A DNA stretch of 64,000 nt from Willaertia magna (lineage: Eukaryota > Heterolobosea > Eutetramitea > Acrasida > Naegleriidae). Below, one piece after another: positions 51,184 to 62,327 of the stretch. The stretch is from the NCBI GenBank assembly GCA_902984215.1, contig CADWAF010001868.1, forward strand, positions 56,728 through 120,727. Reading direction: 5' to 3'. Numbering within the stretch: the first letter of the stretch is position 1; every line of letters begins with the position of its first letter. The position numbers and the translations under genes were made by a program. Below the pieces are notes generated by a model that saw only the letters and a list, made by a program, of their open reading frames with translations, was not told where the DNA came from and ran no database searches.

Positions 51184-52629
51184 TTAACCATTCTTTTTAC
51201 AACTATTTTCTAATTGATTAACTAATTCATTCATTACCATTAAATCATTACAATTCTCTAAAACATTTTTAGATAATTCTTTAAATCTTCTTTTCACTTC
51301 CCTTAAAGCCTTTTCTTTCTTATCTAATGTACTTTCTAATTCATCATAAATAGAAAGTAATTGATTTCTAGAAAAACAACACTTATTTTGAATATCTAAA
51401 CTAATTTGATCATTTTGACAATGTAATGTACATGTTATTCTTAAAGGAACATTATCAACTAGGTAAACATTCTTAAAAGTATGAATTAAATTACCATTTA
51501 AATAAATTGAACAAGTATTACTAAACATATCTATTAACATTCCTATACGATCTCCTTTTCCATAATTTTCAAATCCTCCACTTTGAATATATGAATTTTG
51601 ACATTTAGAACTAAATTCCCTAATAAATCCATTTGAACTGTAACCAAATGTTTGAGAACCAAATCCAACAAACTTTCTTTTTAACTGAATAAAATTTCTT
51701 TCCGAAAGACCAATTCCTATATTCCAATTTGGATGTTTTTCATCTATATTTAGTTCAAAGTATTTTACAGTATTTTGTTGTATTTTATAATTTCCACAAA
51801 AACTAACATTCATATTTTGTTGTCCAATCACTAAAACTGTTTGATTTTTAATTTTACGTTTTCTATAACTATTGTAATCTTCTTGTCCTTCATTATTATT
51901 AAAACTTTCAAATATAGTTGGTTGTAATAATGTTGTTGTAGATTGTCCATTATTATTTAAAATTGTTTGTTGTAATTGTTCTTTACTATTCTTCATCGCT
52001 TCCATAAAGGCTAACTCTTTATCATCAAATAACTTTAAATGTTGATTATATATTTGTTGTTGACCACTACTCTCTAAAGAACTTGATGGAGAATCAATCT
52101 CAAATTCACAATAATTATCAGCAAAAATAGATAAAAACCTCATCCATTTTCTCTTTCTTCTTTTTAATTCATCTTTTAAATTATTATTAATCATCATTCT
52201 TAACCATCCATGGATAGAAGTAAAGTTATCCCATAAAATATTTTCTTTATCATTAATTATAAATGAATTTATAGTTTTGTTTAAAAGTAAAGCTTTTTGA
52301 CAAAGATCTTTAATTGATAGGAAACAAAGGATATGCATACATATATGATAAGGTATTAAATTATCACAAATTTCAATAAAATCATCAAAGTAGTTAGTTA
52401 ATTCATTAGTGTTATCTAATTCCATAATATTTGATTCATCATTTGAATGTTGAAGTGTTGTGGAAGATGACCATGTATCGGAATTGTTAGATTGTTTAGG
52501 AAAATAGTTAAGAAAATGATTTGTTGTATTATTAGCGTTATTATTATTAGAATTACTATTGTTTTGTTGTTGTTGTAAATAAGGATGAAAATGATACAAT
52601 TTGTTATTGTTCATTGATTTTTCTTTCAT
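51184..52629 (-). CDS. F-box and SPRY domain protein (FBXO45-like architecture)
   Basis: 481 residues, no intron. A Gln/Asn-rich N-terminus is followed by an F-box (about 87-130: LIPYHICMHILCFLSIKDLC, then NILWDNF). A spacer leads to a SPRY domain (about 270-420): YFELNIDEKHPNWNIGIGL, then GFENYGKGDRIGMLIDMFSN and SIYLNGNLIHTF, the classical strand order of the fold. A C-terminal coiled coil ends the protein. The F-box would bind SKP1 in an SCF-type ligase and SPRY would bind substrate. F-box plus SPRY is found in animal FBXO45, which here is only an architectural match. Confidence 0.82.
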   Translation of the reverse strand: MKEKSMNNNKLYHFHPYLQQQQNNSNSNNNNANNTTNHFLNYFPKQSNNSDTWSSSTTLQHSNDESNIMELDNTNELTNYFDDFIEICDNLIPYHICMHILCFLSIKDLCQKALLLNKTINSFIINDKENILWDNFTSIHGWLRMMINNNLKDELKRRKRKWMRFLSIFADNYCEFEIDSPSSSLESSGQQQIYNQHLKLFDDKELAFMEAMKNSKEQLQQTILNNNGQSTTTLLQPTIFESFNNNEGQEDYNSYRKRKIKNQTVLVIGQQNMNVSFCGNYKIQQNTVKYFELNIDEKHPNWNIGIGLSERNFIQLKRKFVGFGSQTFGYSSNGFIREFSSKCQNSYIQSGGFENYGKGDRIGMLIDMFSNTCSIYLNGNLIHTFKNVYLVDNVPLRITCTLHCQNDQISLDIQNKCCFSRNQLLSIYDELESTLDKKEKALREVKRRFKELSKNVLENCNDLMVMNELVNQLENSCKKNG

Positions 52630-53083
52630 GAACTTTTTAAAAAGAAATTATTATTTTAGAGAAAGGCTTTTGTTTGTGTTAAATTTTTTTGTGTTAATTT
52701 GATCCCTTTAATCGATTACTTGTTTTCTTTTTGGAAAAACGTTATTTTAAGGCTGTAAAAAATTGATACTTCTTTCCCTTTTTTTTTGATGTTATCGTTT
52801 ATTTTTTTTAATTTTTTTATTTTTGTTTTTGCGCAGATTTATTTTTGGTTTAAGGGAAATTTCTCGGAGTTCTAAAGGTGAACACAATGGTTGGCCATCA
52901 AAAAATTTTGTCTTGTTTTTGGATTTGTTTTACATTACATGGATACAACAGCATTCGATTACCAACCCAGAAAAACAAACAAAGAATTCAGGCTTGCATA
53001 CTAAAACAACTAGAGGCTTCGATAACGAATGTTTTTCAAAAGATGAAACGTGTTAAAAAATTAAATTCACAATTCCGAAAAAA
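52630..53083. other. Intergenic region between divergent F-box/SPRY and glucosidase II genes
   Basis: About 450 bases. The left half is pyrimidine-rich with long T-runs (around 52780-52830). A frame from ATG 52887 to 53105 overlaps the glucosidase start; it is Lys/Gln-rich and probably not a gene, though it could act as an upstream frame on that mRNA. Confidence 0.45.
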
Positions 53084-55920
53084 ATGCAAACAACAAGGAA
53101 TTTGATTTTGTTGATATGTTTTGTTGGATTGTTTGTTAATCTTGTTTTTTCTATGGATAAAGGAAAATTTCTTAATTGCGACCAAAAAGATTTCTGTAAA
53201 CGTTTAAGAGATACCAATGCTATAAAATCTCAATATTTATTAAATGATTTTAAAATTCAAGATGGATCCCTTCATGCCACATTAAAGAATAGAGAAGATG
53301 GTACGGTTTTTGATCCCCTTACTTTAGTAGTCGATAGTTATGAAAATGGAATTTTTAGATTAAGAATGAAAGAACAAGTAGAATATGGTGTTGAATTAAA
53401 AAATAGATATGATGTAAAAGATGTTTTAGTAGATTCTGCAAAACGAATTCCTATAACTAATGACCAATTTACATCATCTGTATTAAAGAATGGTAAGTTT
53501 TATAATAAATCTAAACAAATGAAACAATATTTTAAGGTAATTCCGAATTAATCTTTGAAAATAGAGATAATGAAGGATTTAAAATTATATTTAAAGTTAA
53601 TGGTGAAGAAACTATTGTTTTTAATGAAAAGAACTTACTTGTTGTAGAAAATACTCTTAGAGAAAAATCCGAGAATTATTGTAAGTTTTTTCACAAAAAT
53701 TCAACATTCTTATTATTGTTAACAATAATAACTGTTTAATCAGCTGGAGAAAGTGCTGTAGGAATGGACTTTACATTCTTAAAGACTAAACATGTTTTTG
53801 GTATTCCAGAAAGAGCAATGAGATTAGCATTACCACCAACTAAAGATAAAGATAATAATGTAATTTCTGAACCATATCGTTTATATAATTTAGATATCTT
53901 TGAATATGAATTAAATAATCCTATTGGATTGTATGGTGTTATTCCTTTACTTTTTGGATTGAATGAACAAATTTCAAGTGGTGTATTTGTATTAAATCCG
54001 TCTGAATCATTTGTAGATATTATTGATAATGGAAATCAATATTCTGCTCATTGGATTAGTGAAACTGGTGTTTTGGATGTTTTCTTTTTACCTGGCCCAA
54101 CACCTAAAGATGTCACAAAACAAATTTCATATTTAACTGGTACAATGATTCTTCCACAAAAGTTTGCTTTAGGTTATCACCAATGTAGATGGAATTATAA
54201 AGATGAAGCAGATGTTAAAGATGTTAATCAAAAGTTTGATGAATATGATATTCCTTATGATGTATTGTGGCTAGATATTGAACACACAGACGGAAAGAAA
54301 TATTTCACTTGGGACTCTCACGTATTTCCTACACCAAAAGATATGCAAGAAGAATTAGCAAGTAGAGGAAGAAAGATGGTTACAATTTCAGATCCTCATA
54401 TTAAACGTGAGTCAGGCTATTTTGTTCATGATGAAGCAACAAGAAATGGTTATTATGTTAAAAATTCTGAGGGAACTGCAGATTATGAAGGTCATTGTTG
54501 GCCAGGAAGTTCCTCTTGGTTAGACTTTTTAAACCCAACTGTAAGAGATTATTATGCAAGTTTATATTCATTTGACAGATATGAAGGTTCCACAAAGAAT
54601 TTATATACTTGGATTGATATGAATGAACCATCTGTATTTTCTGGTCCTGAAATTACAATGGATAAAGATGCTCTCCATTACAATAATTTGAGACATCGTG
54701 AAATCCACAATTTATATGGTTTCTACCAAGGAATGGCAACTCATCAAGGTCACATTCAAAGAAGAAATGGTGAAGATCGTCCATTTATCTTAACTCGTTC
54801 GTTATTTGCTGGAAGTCAAAGATATGTTGCAAAGTGGACAGGAGACAATGCTGCTGAATGGTCACATTTAGAAATCGCTCAACCAATGCTTCTTGCCCTT
54901 AGTGTAAGTGGAATGCCTTTTGTAGGTGCTGATGTTGGTGGTTTCTTTGGAAATCCAGAATCTGACTTGTTAGTTCGTTGGTACCAAGCTGGAGCTTTCT
55001 ATCCATTCTTCAGAGGTCACGCTCATATTGAAACAAAGAGAAGAGAACCTTGGTTATTTGGTGATGAAAATACTCAACTCATTAGAAAGGCAATATCTAA
55101 GAGATACACACTTGTACCATTCTACTATACCCTTGCCTTTGAATCTACCTTATCTGGATTGCCAATAGTTAGACCACTTTTCATGGAATACCCTAATGAT
55201 TCTAATACATTTGCCATTGATGATTCCTTCTTGGTTGGTTCTTCATTACTCGTTAAGCCAGTTTCTCAAAAGGATGCAAAGTCTGTTGATATTTATCTTC
55301 CAAAAGAAAACGGTGGTTGGTTTGAATATGAAACTGGTAAAAAACATAATGGAGGACAAACAATTACTTTGGAAACTTCTTTAGAAAAGGGTATTCCAGT
55401 ATTCCAAAGAGGAGGTAGTATTATCCCAACACAAGAACGTTTAAGAAGATCTACTCAACAAATGTCAAATGATCCATTTACTTTGAGAATTGCTTTAGAT
55501 ACCAACAATCGTGCAAGCGGTAATTTATACATTGATGATGGTAGCTCATTCAATTACAAAAAGGGTCAATATGTCTATCGTACATTTTCTTTTGACACTG
55601 ATGTTTTAAGGTGTGCAGATGGAGATGTAGAATCACTTATCTACAATAGAAATGCTGTTGATGACTCTTTCGTTCAAAGATCAAAATCATTTACTGTTAA
55701 TAATCAAATTGAAAGAGTTGTTATTTATGGATTAAACAAAGAACCAAAGAGTATAGTCTTAAAACATAAAACACCTGTAGAATCAATTCAAACTGGTAAT
55801 GCTCCAGTTGATGTTGGTCTTGCCTCACCACTTCAATTCACGTATAACAATGGTGTTTTAACTATAAGAAAACCTTTTGTCTCTATCATACATGATTTCA
55901 ATATTCACTTTACCTTTTAA
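53084..55920 (+). CDS. GANAB: Glucosidase II alpha subunit (GH31), ER N-glycan processing
   Basis: Three exons: 53084-53492, 53537-53680 and 53744-55920, with introns of 44 and 63 nt; 909 residues, usual for the family. A signal peptide (LILLICFVGLFVNLVFS) precedes the N-terminal signature NCDQKDFCKRLRD. The GH31 catalytic domain has the nucleophile in WIDMNEPSVFSGPE (about residue 475) and the acid/base Asp in KWTGDNAAEWSHL, with GHAHIETKRREPW further on. The enzyme removes the two inner glucoses from N-glycans and thus drives the calnexin cycle. There is no HDEL; in the family retention comes from the beta subunit, which is not in the window. Confidence 0.95.
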
Positions 55921-56040
55921 CTAGATAACCTCACTAAATCTCAATTTTAATATAATCAATATAAATTGCATGTAAGTATATAAACGAATAAATAGATTTA
56001 GCTGAGTTATTGGCGCTGTGTTTTATTATCAAAAAAAATT

Positions 56041-57651
56041 ATGTTACATGACGAAACTTTGAATAGAGCAAAAGAAGAGGAAGCAAAAGGAGGCGGAAAT
56101 GATAGATACAATGGGGTAGTTCAAAACAATAACGAGGAGGAAACACTGCTAAAACCATTGAAACGACTTCCCTCAAGGAAATCTCAAACCAGTTCTCCTC
56201 GTAAGTCTAAGGATGATTTGAGAAGCAATCAACCCACATCAGCAAGGAGCAGTGTAAGTATGGAAAGTACTGCTTCCTTGGCTACTTCCCTAAAGAAATC
56301 ATCCTTTAGGAGTAAATCCTTTTCTTCTTCACTAGAAAATGGCTTCGAAAAGGACGATTTTGTTTCTGTTGATTTAGTAAGGAAGAGGCTAACACAACAG
56401 TCTAAGGAAGAACGGGAGAAAAACAAAGAGAAATCACTTAATCTTTCCTTATTACAACAGAGTTTTAACACTCTTTCCATGGGAGCCACATCTAAACCCA
56501 AAGAAAAAGTACTTACCTCTCCTTCTTCTTTAAAGAAATTATCTCCTACAAATAAGCAAGTTGCAAATAGAGAAGAAACAGATTCTTTCGTGAAAGGATT
56601 TCAATACATTGAGGAAATTAACAAGAAAAAAGATAGAACTCCTGTAAAAATAGGTAGACCTATTTCTTCAAGAGAGGCTTCTTCAAGTAGAATACAATCA
56701 AGTGAACTATTACAAAATAACAATCCAATAAGTGAAAAATTATCGAATTGGGAAGATTTTGAAAACAAGACGCAAAATGAAAATAAAAGTAAAATATCAT
56801 CGCAAGAACCTCTGAGGCTGCAATATGACCCTTCACAGATAAGAATGGATCCAGTGATGTTGACTAATTCACCCCTTGGCCCTAATTCAAAGAAAAACGC
56901 AATTAAAGAGCTTAAAATGATGGCAGAAGCTTGTAATAGGGCTGGAAGACACAAAATGGAGGCTTTAATTCATTACAAAATTGGAACAAAATATGAAGAT
57001 ATTAATGATCCTGCTTCTGCTGTTTCTCACTATGAACAGTTCCTTGGAATTAGCGAAGGATTAAAAGATGAGGTTGGAAAAGTTTTGGCCTTGAATTGTC
57101 TTGGTGTGGCCTACCAAAAGATGGGAGGAGAAAAGAACTTAAACACGGCTCTTAAATACCACATGTCACAGTGGGAAATCGCAGACGAACAGTCCAAGAT
57201 AGTTGCCAATATTAATATTGGATTAATATTCCAGGAGTTAGGTCATAATGAAAATGCAGTAGATAACTACAGGATGGCTTTCCAAGCAGCATACAAAATT
57301 GGTGACCAACAAGGGGAAAGTATTGCCTTAGCAAATCTAGGATATTTGGGAATGGAACAAGGTGATTTGGCTACTGCACAAGCTTGCTTGGAACGTCATT
57401 TAACATTATCAGAGGCACTTAAAGATATGAAAGGAGAAAGTGAAGCCTATCAACAATTAGGAATACTTGCCTCAAAGAAAGGGGAAGGAGAACTAGCTGT
57501 ACAAATGTTAGAAAAGGCAAGAATGGTGGCTTCAACATACGACTCCAACAAAGCTGAACAAATTAAGTGTAGTATTGGAATAGTTGAGGGAAACAACAGA
57601 TTTGATGAATACATGAGAAACTTGGCAAGCAACTTTATCAATAAGAACTAA
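56041..57651 (+). CDS. TPR-repeat protein with disordered Ser-rich N-terminus
   Basis: 536 residues in one exon. Residues 1-280 are low-complexity, Ser/Lys/Glu-rich and probably disordered. From about 285 to 515 there are six or so tetratricopeptide repeats of the long, LGN/rapsyn-like kind: MEALIHYKIGTKYEDINDPA, ALNCLGVAYQKMGG, ANINIGLIFQELGHNENAVD, ALANLGYLGMEQGDLATAQA and AYQQLGILASKKGEGELAVQ. Such arrays bind peptides or form adaptors. TTC29-like ciliary proteins share this style, so an axonemal role is possible, but nothing proves it. No membrane segment. Confidence 0.82.
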   Translation: MLHDETLNRAKEEEAKGGGNDRYNGVVQNNNEEETLLKPLKRLPSRKSQTSSPRKSKDDLRSNQPTSARSSVSMESTASLATSLKKSSFRSKSFSSSLENGFEKDDFVSVDLVRKRLTQQSKEEREKNKEKSLNLSLLQQSFNTLSMGATSKPKEKVLTSPSSLKKLSPTNKQVANREETDSFVKGFQYIEEINKKKDRTPVKIGRPISSREASSSRIQSSELLQNNNPISEKLSNWEDFENKTQNENKSKISSQEPLRLQYDPSQIRMDPVMLTNSPLGPNSKKNAIKELKMMAEACNRAGRHKMEALIHYKIGTKYEDINDPASAVSHYEQFLGISEGLKDEVGKVLALNCLGVAYQKMGGEKNLNTALKYHMSQWEIADEQSKIVANINIGLIFQELGHNENAVDNYRMAFQAAYKIGDQQGESIALANLGYLGMEQGDLATAQACLERHLTLSEALKDMKGESEAYQQLGILASKKGEGELAVQMLEKARMVASTYDSNKAEQIKCSIGIVEGNNRFDEYMRNLASNFINKN

Positions 57652-57742
57652 GCAGCATAAAAAATAACAATCAAAACCGGTTCTTAGTTATCCATAATTG
57701 GAATCGATATTGATTTTAGAAGAACAAATTCAAGAAAGAAAA

Positions 57743-58441
57743 ATGTCTGAAAAACATGAACGTTTTGACTTTGCTGTTTGTGGCGGGGGAGGTGTAGGGA
57801 AATCTTGTATTACGATAAGAATAACACAAGAACGATATATAGGTGACTTCCACGACCCGACAATCGAAGACAGTTACGATATTACAAGAGTAATTGATGG
57901 AAAATCAGTACAGTTGACAATTAATGATACTGCTGGTCAAGAGGAATACAGAGTCATAGTTGACTTAACTCTTAGAAAAGTTTTTGGTTATATTTTGGTA
58001 TTTGACTCAACAGTGAAGAGTTCATTAGAAGAATTAAAAGTTTTTGTAACAAAGATTAGAAATTTAAGAGAAGGATTAGAAAAACAATACAAATTAGTTG
58101 ATGGTGTTGATTTCCCATGTGTTGTTGTGGCTGCAAAATCTGATTTACCTAATGGAATACCCGAGAAAGAGGTGAAACGTTTTATGATAGACGAATTACA
58201 TCTCTCTACCAATGTGCCACTTCTTTATGTTTCTGCAAAAGAAAATAAGAACATTCACACACTTTTAGAATCAATAGTGAGACAAATGAGATCATTTTCA
58301 CAAGGACAAAACACAGTATCCACACCAAGACAACAACGACGTTCTTCTTTCTCTTCTTTCAGTAAACCAAAGCTATTTTCCTCCTTCTTCATGCAATCCA
58401 ATAAAGAGGATGATGATATGGACTTGCTAAAAAAATTATAA
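57743..58441 (+). CDS. Ras-family small GTPase with altered G4 motif and no CAAX box
   Basis: 232 residues from ATG 57743; the frame runs back to 57698 only with TTG. G1 is GGGGVGKSC, G2 is HDPTIEDSY (Ras effector form), G3 is DTAGQEEY and G5 is VSAKENK, all normal for Ras. G4 reads AAKSDL where the family has NKxDL, so the Asn that reads the guanine base is Ala. An insertion (KQYKLVDGVDFP) lies just before G4. The C-terminus is Ser-rich and basic and ends LLKKL, so there is no prenylation motif. Nucleotide affinity and membrane targeting should therefore differ from classical Ras. Confidence 0.9.
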   Translation: MSEKHERFDFAVCGGGGVGKSCITIRITQERYIGDFHDPTIEDSYDITRVIDGKSVQLTINDTAGQEEYRVIVDLTLRKVFGYILVFDSTVKSSLEELKVFVTKIRNLREGLEKQYKLVDGVDFPCVVVAAKSDLPNGIPEKEVKRFMIDELHLSTNVPLLYVSAKENKNIHTLLESIVRQMRSFSQGQNTVSTPRQQRRSSFSSFSKPKLFSSFFMQSNKEDDDMDLLKKL

Positions 58442-58495
58442 CATTAATGTCAACAAAATTATCCACACCGTTTACAACCAAATAAAAAAAAAGAA

Positions 58496-59317
58496 ATGAC
58501 TAAACGGAATAAATTAATTATATTTTTTTGTTTGATTATTGCGTTTAGTAGTCTGTTTGTTAAAACTGCCACAATGACTCGGATAACTTATATGAATGAA
58601 GAAGATTTAATATTGGTAACAGAAGAACAACAAGAAGACATTAATAGTTTAAAATATAAATTAAATAATCATTTAGTAGCACTGGAAGAATTATTATTAA
58701 CCACTAGTAATAATGCAATAGAGAAAATAGATCAAACAAATAATGGAACACAAGGAAATTGTGCAACATTACCTGATTTATATTCTGGTGTTTGTGGAAG
58801 TATTCCATTCAATGTTACCAGAAATGTTACAAGTAATTATGAATTTGTAGAAAAGTTTATTGAATATCAAGTTTCTATTGTTTTAGAACATTTTTATGTA
58901 GAAATAGGATTAAATATGACTGAGAGATGTAATAGTTCTGTAACTAACTTTATGTGTTCAAATATTTATAAAAGATGTTTCCAAGATGGTAAAGTAATTT
59001 ATAGTGCCTGTGATTCAGTTTGTAGAAATGTATTTGATGATTGTTTTCAAAACTATTTTAATCAAACTTTTGCTATTGAACAAGAATATCAAACGTGTGG
59101 TAAACCAAGTAAACCAGTTTACCCTTTCCCTCCTCAATGCACTAATATTTTTGATAAAACGCAAGATATTATTTTATTAGTTGCCCTAATAGGTTTACTA
59201 TTATTATTAATAGGTTGTGTGTTAGTTGGAGGTATTATGAGTTTTGTATTTTATAGAAAACAAGCTCAAAGAGAAAGAGAAAAGGGTTATAGTAGTATTG
59301 AAACTCGAAATTATTAA
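58496..59317 (+). CDS. Type I membrane protein with Frizzled-like cysteine-rich domain
   Basis: 273 residues. A signal peptide (LIIFFCLIIAFSSLFV) is followed by a helical stalk, then a ten-cysteine-type domain (about 89-205): CATLPDLYSGVCGSIPFNVT, CNSSVTNFMCSNIYKRC and SACDSVCRNVFDDC. The spacing C-x8-C ... C-x8-C-x6-C ... C-x3-C-x6-C is that of the Frizzled/Fz cysteine-rich domain. A single membrane helix (DIILLVALIGLLLLLIGCVLV) and a short basic tail follow, without a seven-helix part. Fz domains bind lipidated ligands in animals; here the ligand and signalling are unknown. N-glycosylation sites (NVT, NMT, NSS, NQT) are frequent, fitting an exposed ectodomain. Confidence 0.78.
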   Translation: MTKRNKLIIFFCLIIAFSSLFVKTATMTRITYMNEEDLILVTEEQQEDINSLKYKLNNHLVALEELLLTTSNNAIEKIDQTNNGTQGNCATLPDLYSGVCGSIPFNVTRNVTSNYEFVEKFIEYQVSIVLEHFYVEIGLNMTERCNSSVTNFMCSNIYKRCFQDGKVIYSACDSVCRNVFDDCFQNYFNQTFAIEQEYQTCGKPSKPVYPFPPQCTNIFDKTQDIILLVALIGLLLLLIGCVLVGGIMSFVFYRKQAQREREKGYSSIETRNY

Positions 59318-59581
59318 AATAACAGTTTTAGTTAATCTAAACTTTTCTTAATTGTTTTTAATTTATAAACAAACAACAATCAGTAAAAGGAACAAACATA
59401 AAAGTGACATTACATACTAACCACAAACTGTAGTTACTGTACTGATCACTTTTCTAACCAACAATCCATCACCCCTTTTTGTTTTTTTGGTGTCTCCCTA
59501 TCTGACTCGAAACATGGTCTTCCCATCATTTGGCAGCATCTCTGTTGGATAATCCTTTTGCAAGCCAAACAATTAAAAAAA

Positions 59582-60578
59582 ATGGCCTCAAATAAATTAG
59601 TTGATTTAGGTTTGTTTCAAATTATTTTTCATTATCTAACAAAACAATTGATTGCTACTGCTACTACTAACTACTTCTATTGAAAAAGAAATTAAAAATT
59701 TTGGACCTGTTCCTGAAGTAAATATTCAAAGTGTTTTAGATACTTTAAGTGATGAACATAAGAATAAAATTAAAGAATTAAGAGAGAAAATTGATACCAC
59801 TTGGAATGAAAATGAACTTTTACATGATCATGATAAGAAAGATAATGGAGATTATTTCCTATCTGATTTAACATTATATAGATTTCTTTCTGGATATAAA
59901 TGGATCGTTGCAGAAGTAGAACCTGTTTTAAAAACTGCTTGTGAATGGAGAAAAAAGTATGAACCATGGAACATTCATATTGATGAGATGAAAGAATTTG
60001 CTCAACAAGGATCAATTTATCATTTCGGATTTGATAAAGCTGGACATCCAATAATTTATGTTAAGCTTGCAAAAGATAAAGTAGATAATACTCTAGAACA
60101 AAATAAGTTAACAAAGTTTAGATATTTTGTTTGGTTATATGAACTTGTTATAAGAAGAATGCCTGCAAATGTTTATCAAACTACTTGGATTGTAGATATG
60201 ACTGATGCTTCCTTATCTGTTAATTTAGTTAAATCTATGAAGGATATGTTTATTGAACTTGTAAGTATTCATTATCTAGCCTTTATTCATTAAACAATAC
60301 AATAGGGTTCCTATTATGTTGAAAGAATGGCTCATATCTTTGTAGTTAATACTCCATGGTCATTAAAATTCCTTTGGGGCGTAGTTAAAATGTTTTTGAC
60401 TGAACAAACTATTGAGAAGTATAATATTCAAGGTCATTTAAAGGAAAAGGAATTGATTGAATTATTATCTCCAAAGATTGATTTGACACAGTTAATATCG
60501 GATTATGCTGGTAAAACAACCTATTCTTTTGATTATAATTCATTAGTTGAATATGACAATGCAAGATTAGGAAAATAA
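59582..60578 (+). CDS. SEC14 (CRAL-TRIO) lipid-transfer protein
   Basis: Three exons: 59582-59609, 59689-60260 and 60306-60578; 290 residues. The last intron (45 nt, GTAAGT donor) is clear. The first (79 nt, GTTTGT donor) is inferred because ATG 59582, after an A-run, otherwise meets a stop after 33 codons, and it brings the frame to EIKNFGPVPEVN. The N-terminal helical part (FLSGYKWIVAEVEPVLKTAC) and the lipid-binding fold (IYHFGFDKAGHPIIYVKL, TTWIVDMTDASLS, GSYYVERMAHIFVVNTPWSL) are complete. SEC14 proteins exchange phosphatidylinositol and other lipids between membranes and feed PI kinases. Confidence 0.85.
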
Positions 60579-60639
60579 ACATATTTTACAATAAAACATT
60601 TCCCGCCCAATTTTATAGTTGATCAAAAATTTAAAAAAA

Positions 60640-62310
60640 ATGAATAAAAACAACCTCACCCCTTTGAATAATATTTCTTACAGACCAATAAATCCATTTA
60701 TTTGTAGAAGTGACATTGAAAATTTTCCAAGGCTTACGGATTCAGTATTGGCTATTGAAATGAGTGATGATGAAGATGAGGAAATAGAAGAAGAAGAAAT
60801 AATACAAGAAAAAACAATAGATTTAAATTTAAGTATTGATACTCTAGCAAAAATTAAACCTGCAGACATTTCTAACTTATCTGAATTTTTAATTGAAAAA
60901 GAAAGAGAAGAACAATATGAAGTAGGTTATCCTTTCTTCATTTCATAATATTTTAATTACAATCAACTTTACAAAAAGGAACGATTTAGAGATATTATAG
61001 ATTTAGAAGATGAAGAGTATTTCAAAAATAAAAAAGAAGAATTATCTCCACAGTCTAAACATAAAAAAGCTATAATTCTTTACAATTCAGACATTGAATT
61101 AGAAAAACGTCAAATAGGTACTCCGCACAGAGTCTACAAAGTAAGTATTATAGTAATTGTAAAACCTTAGAAATATATTTCTTAATAATAATTACTTAGA
61201 TGGAGCCTCATGATAATTTTTCACCTTTTCAATCACCTCCACCTAATTTTTTGTCACCAATAATGAATAGAAGAGATGATTTGTTTTTTTCTCCAAAAGA
61301 AAGAAGTCCACTACTCTTTACTCCAAAAACTGAGATAGATTTGTCATTTATTTCACCAATAAGGAGTGAGAATAATTCTAAAGGTACTGATGATTTAGAT
61401 AGTCCATTAATCTCACCAAAATCAAAATTAATATCTTCTATAAGGTTTGTATTTTTTTGTTGTAATGCTTTAATTATTATTTAGTTCTCCTAAAGGATCG
61501 CCTGAAGAAGATATGCAAAAGAAATCAGTTGCTAAAAGACTAAATTTTCTTAATGAAGAGGATGACCATGAAGATTTACAAGAAGAAAAGATAAGCACTG
61601 AAAATGATGAAGGTTGTAATAACAATGGTACTTATCAATCTTTTAATTTATCAATCCCTATTCACAATAACTTTTCTAATAATATAACACATACTAGTTT
61701 TAAAGGCAACGATAATGAAGAGAAAATGACACCAAAAAGGGCTGTCTCATTCAGGGAAAGTAATAAGAAATATCAAGAGACAAGCACTAGTACACATATA
61801 ACCAGTAGAAGTATTGGAACGCAAACACTCTTTTCAGATCAAATATCTTCTTTATCTAAAAGTACAAAACCTTCATTATGTTCTAATTGTCAAAAAACTT
61901 GTGAGACTATTTCACTTTTAGAAAGTGTGGATTGCAGTGTGACAACAAATAATAATACTGAGAATTCAGTAGTATTATCTACAAATAATAATACTAGACA
62001 ACATTCTACAAGCAGCAGCAGTAGATACAGAAGAGAAAAGTCGCTAACACCTACAACTACCACTTCACTAAGCTACCACCATTCACATTTAAGATATAAC
62101 TATAGTCCCTCTGTAATAACTCCAAAAATACTAACTTCCTCTCCAACTAATCCAACAAGTTTATCATCACCTTATAAAAACGACAGTCTAGTTTTAAAAT
62201 ATAGAAGACCTCTGTCACCTGGAAATTATGCTTTACTTAAACAAAGATATAAAACACATATACGTTATTTAGATAAATATAATAATAGAAGTACATTTCA
62301 TTTAGCATAG
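60640..62310 (+). CDS. Putative Bora (Aurora borealis)-like cell-cycle regulator
   Basis: Four exons: 60640-60921, 60979-61140, 61200-61444 and 61485-62310, with introns of 57, 59 and 40 nt (the last with GTTTGT donor); 504 residues. The N-terminus resembles the conserved Bora block: RPINPFICRSDIENFPRL, DSVLAIE and DLNLSIDTLAKIKPADIS, matching the NPF, SPSVF-like and W-S-I-D-x-L-x-x-x-x-P-x-x-I elements in order. The rest is disordered and full of Ser-Pro and Thr-Pro sites (FSPFQSPPPNFLSPI, ERSPLLFTPKTE), as expected for a substrate of mitotic kinases. Bora activates Polo and Aurora A at mitotic entry. The match is by short motifs, so an unrelated phosphoprotein is possible. Confidence 0.6.
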
Positions 62311-62327
62311 AAATAACAAAATTTGTA

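Noticed and set aside
52887..53105. Open frame of about 70 residues just upstream of the glucosidase gene
   Set aside because: Lys/Gln-rich with no domain, overlaps the glucosidase start, and the surrounding DNA looks like leader sequence. At most an upstream frame.
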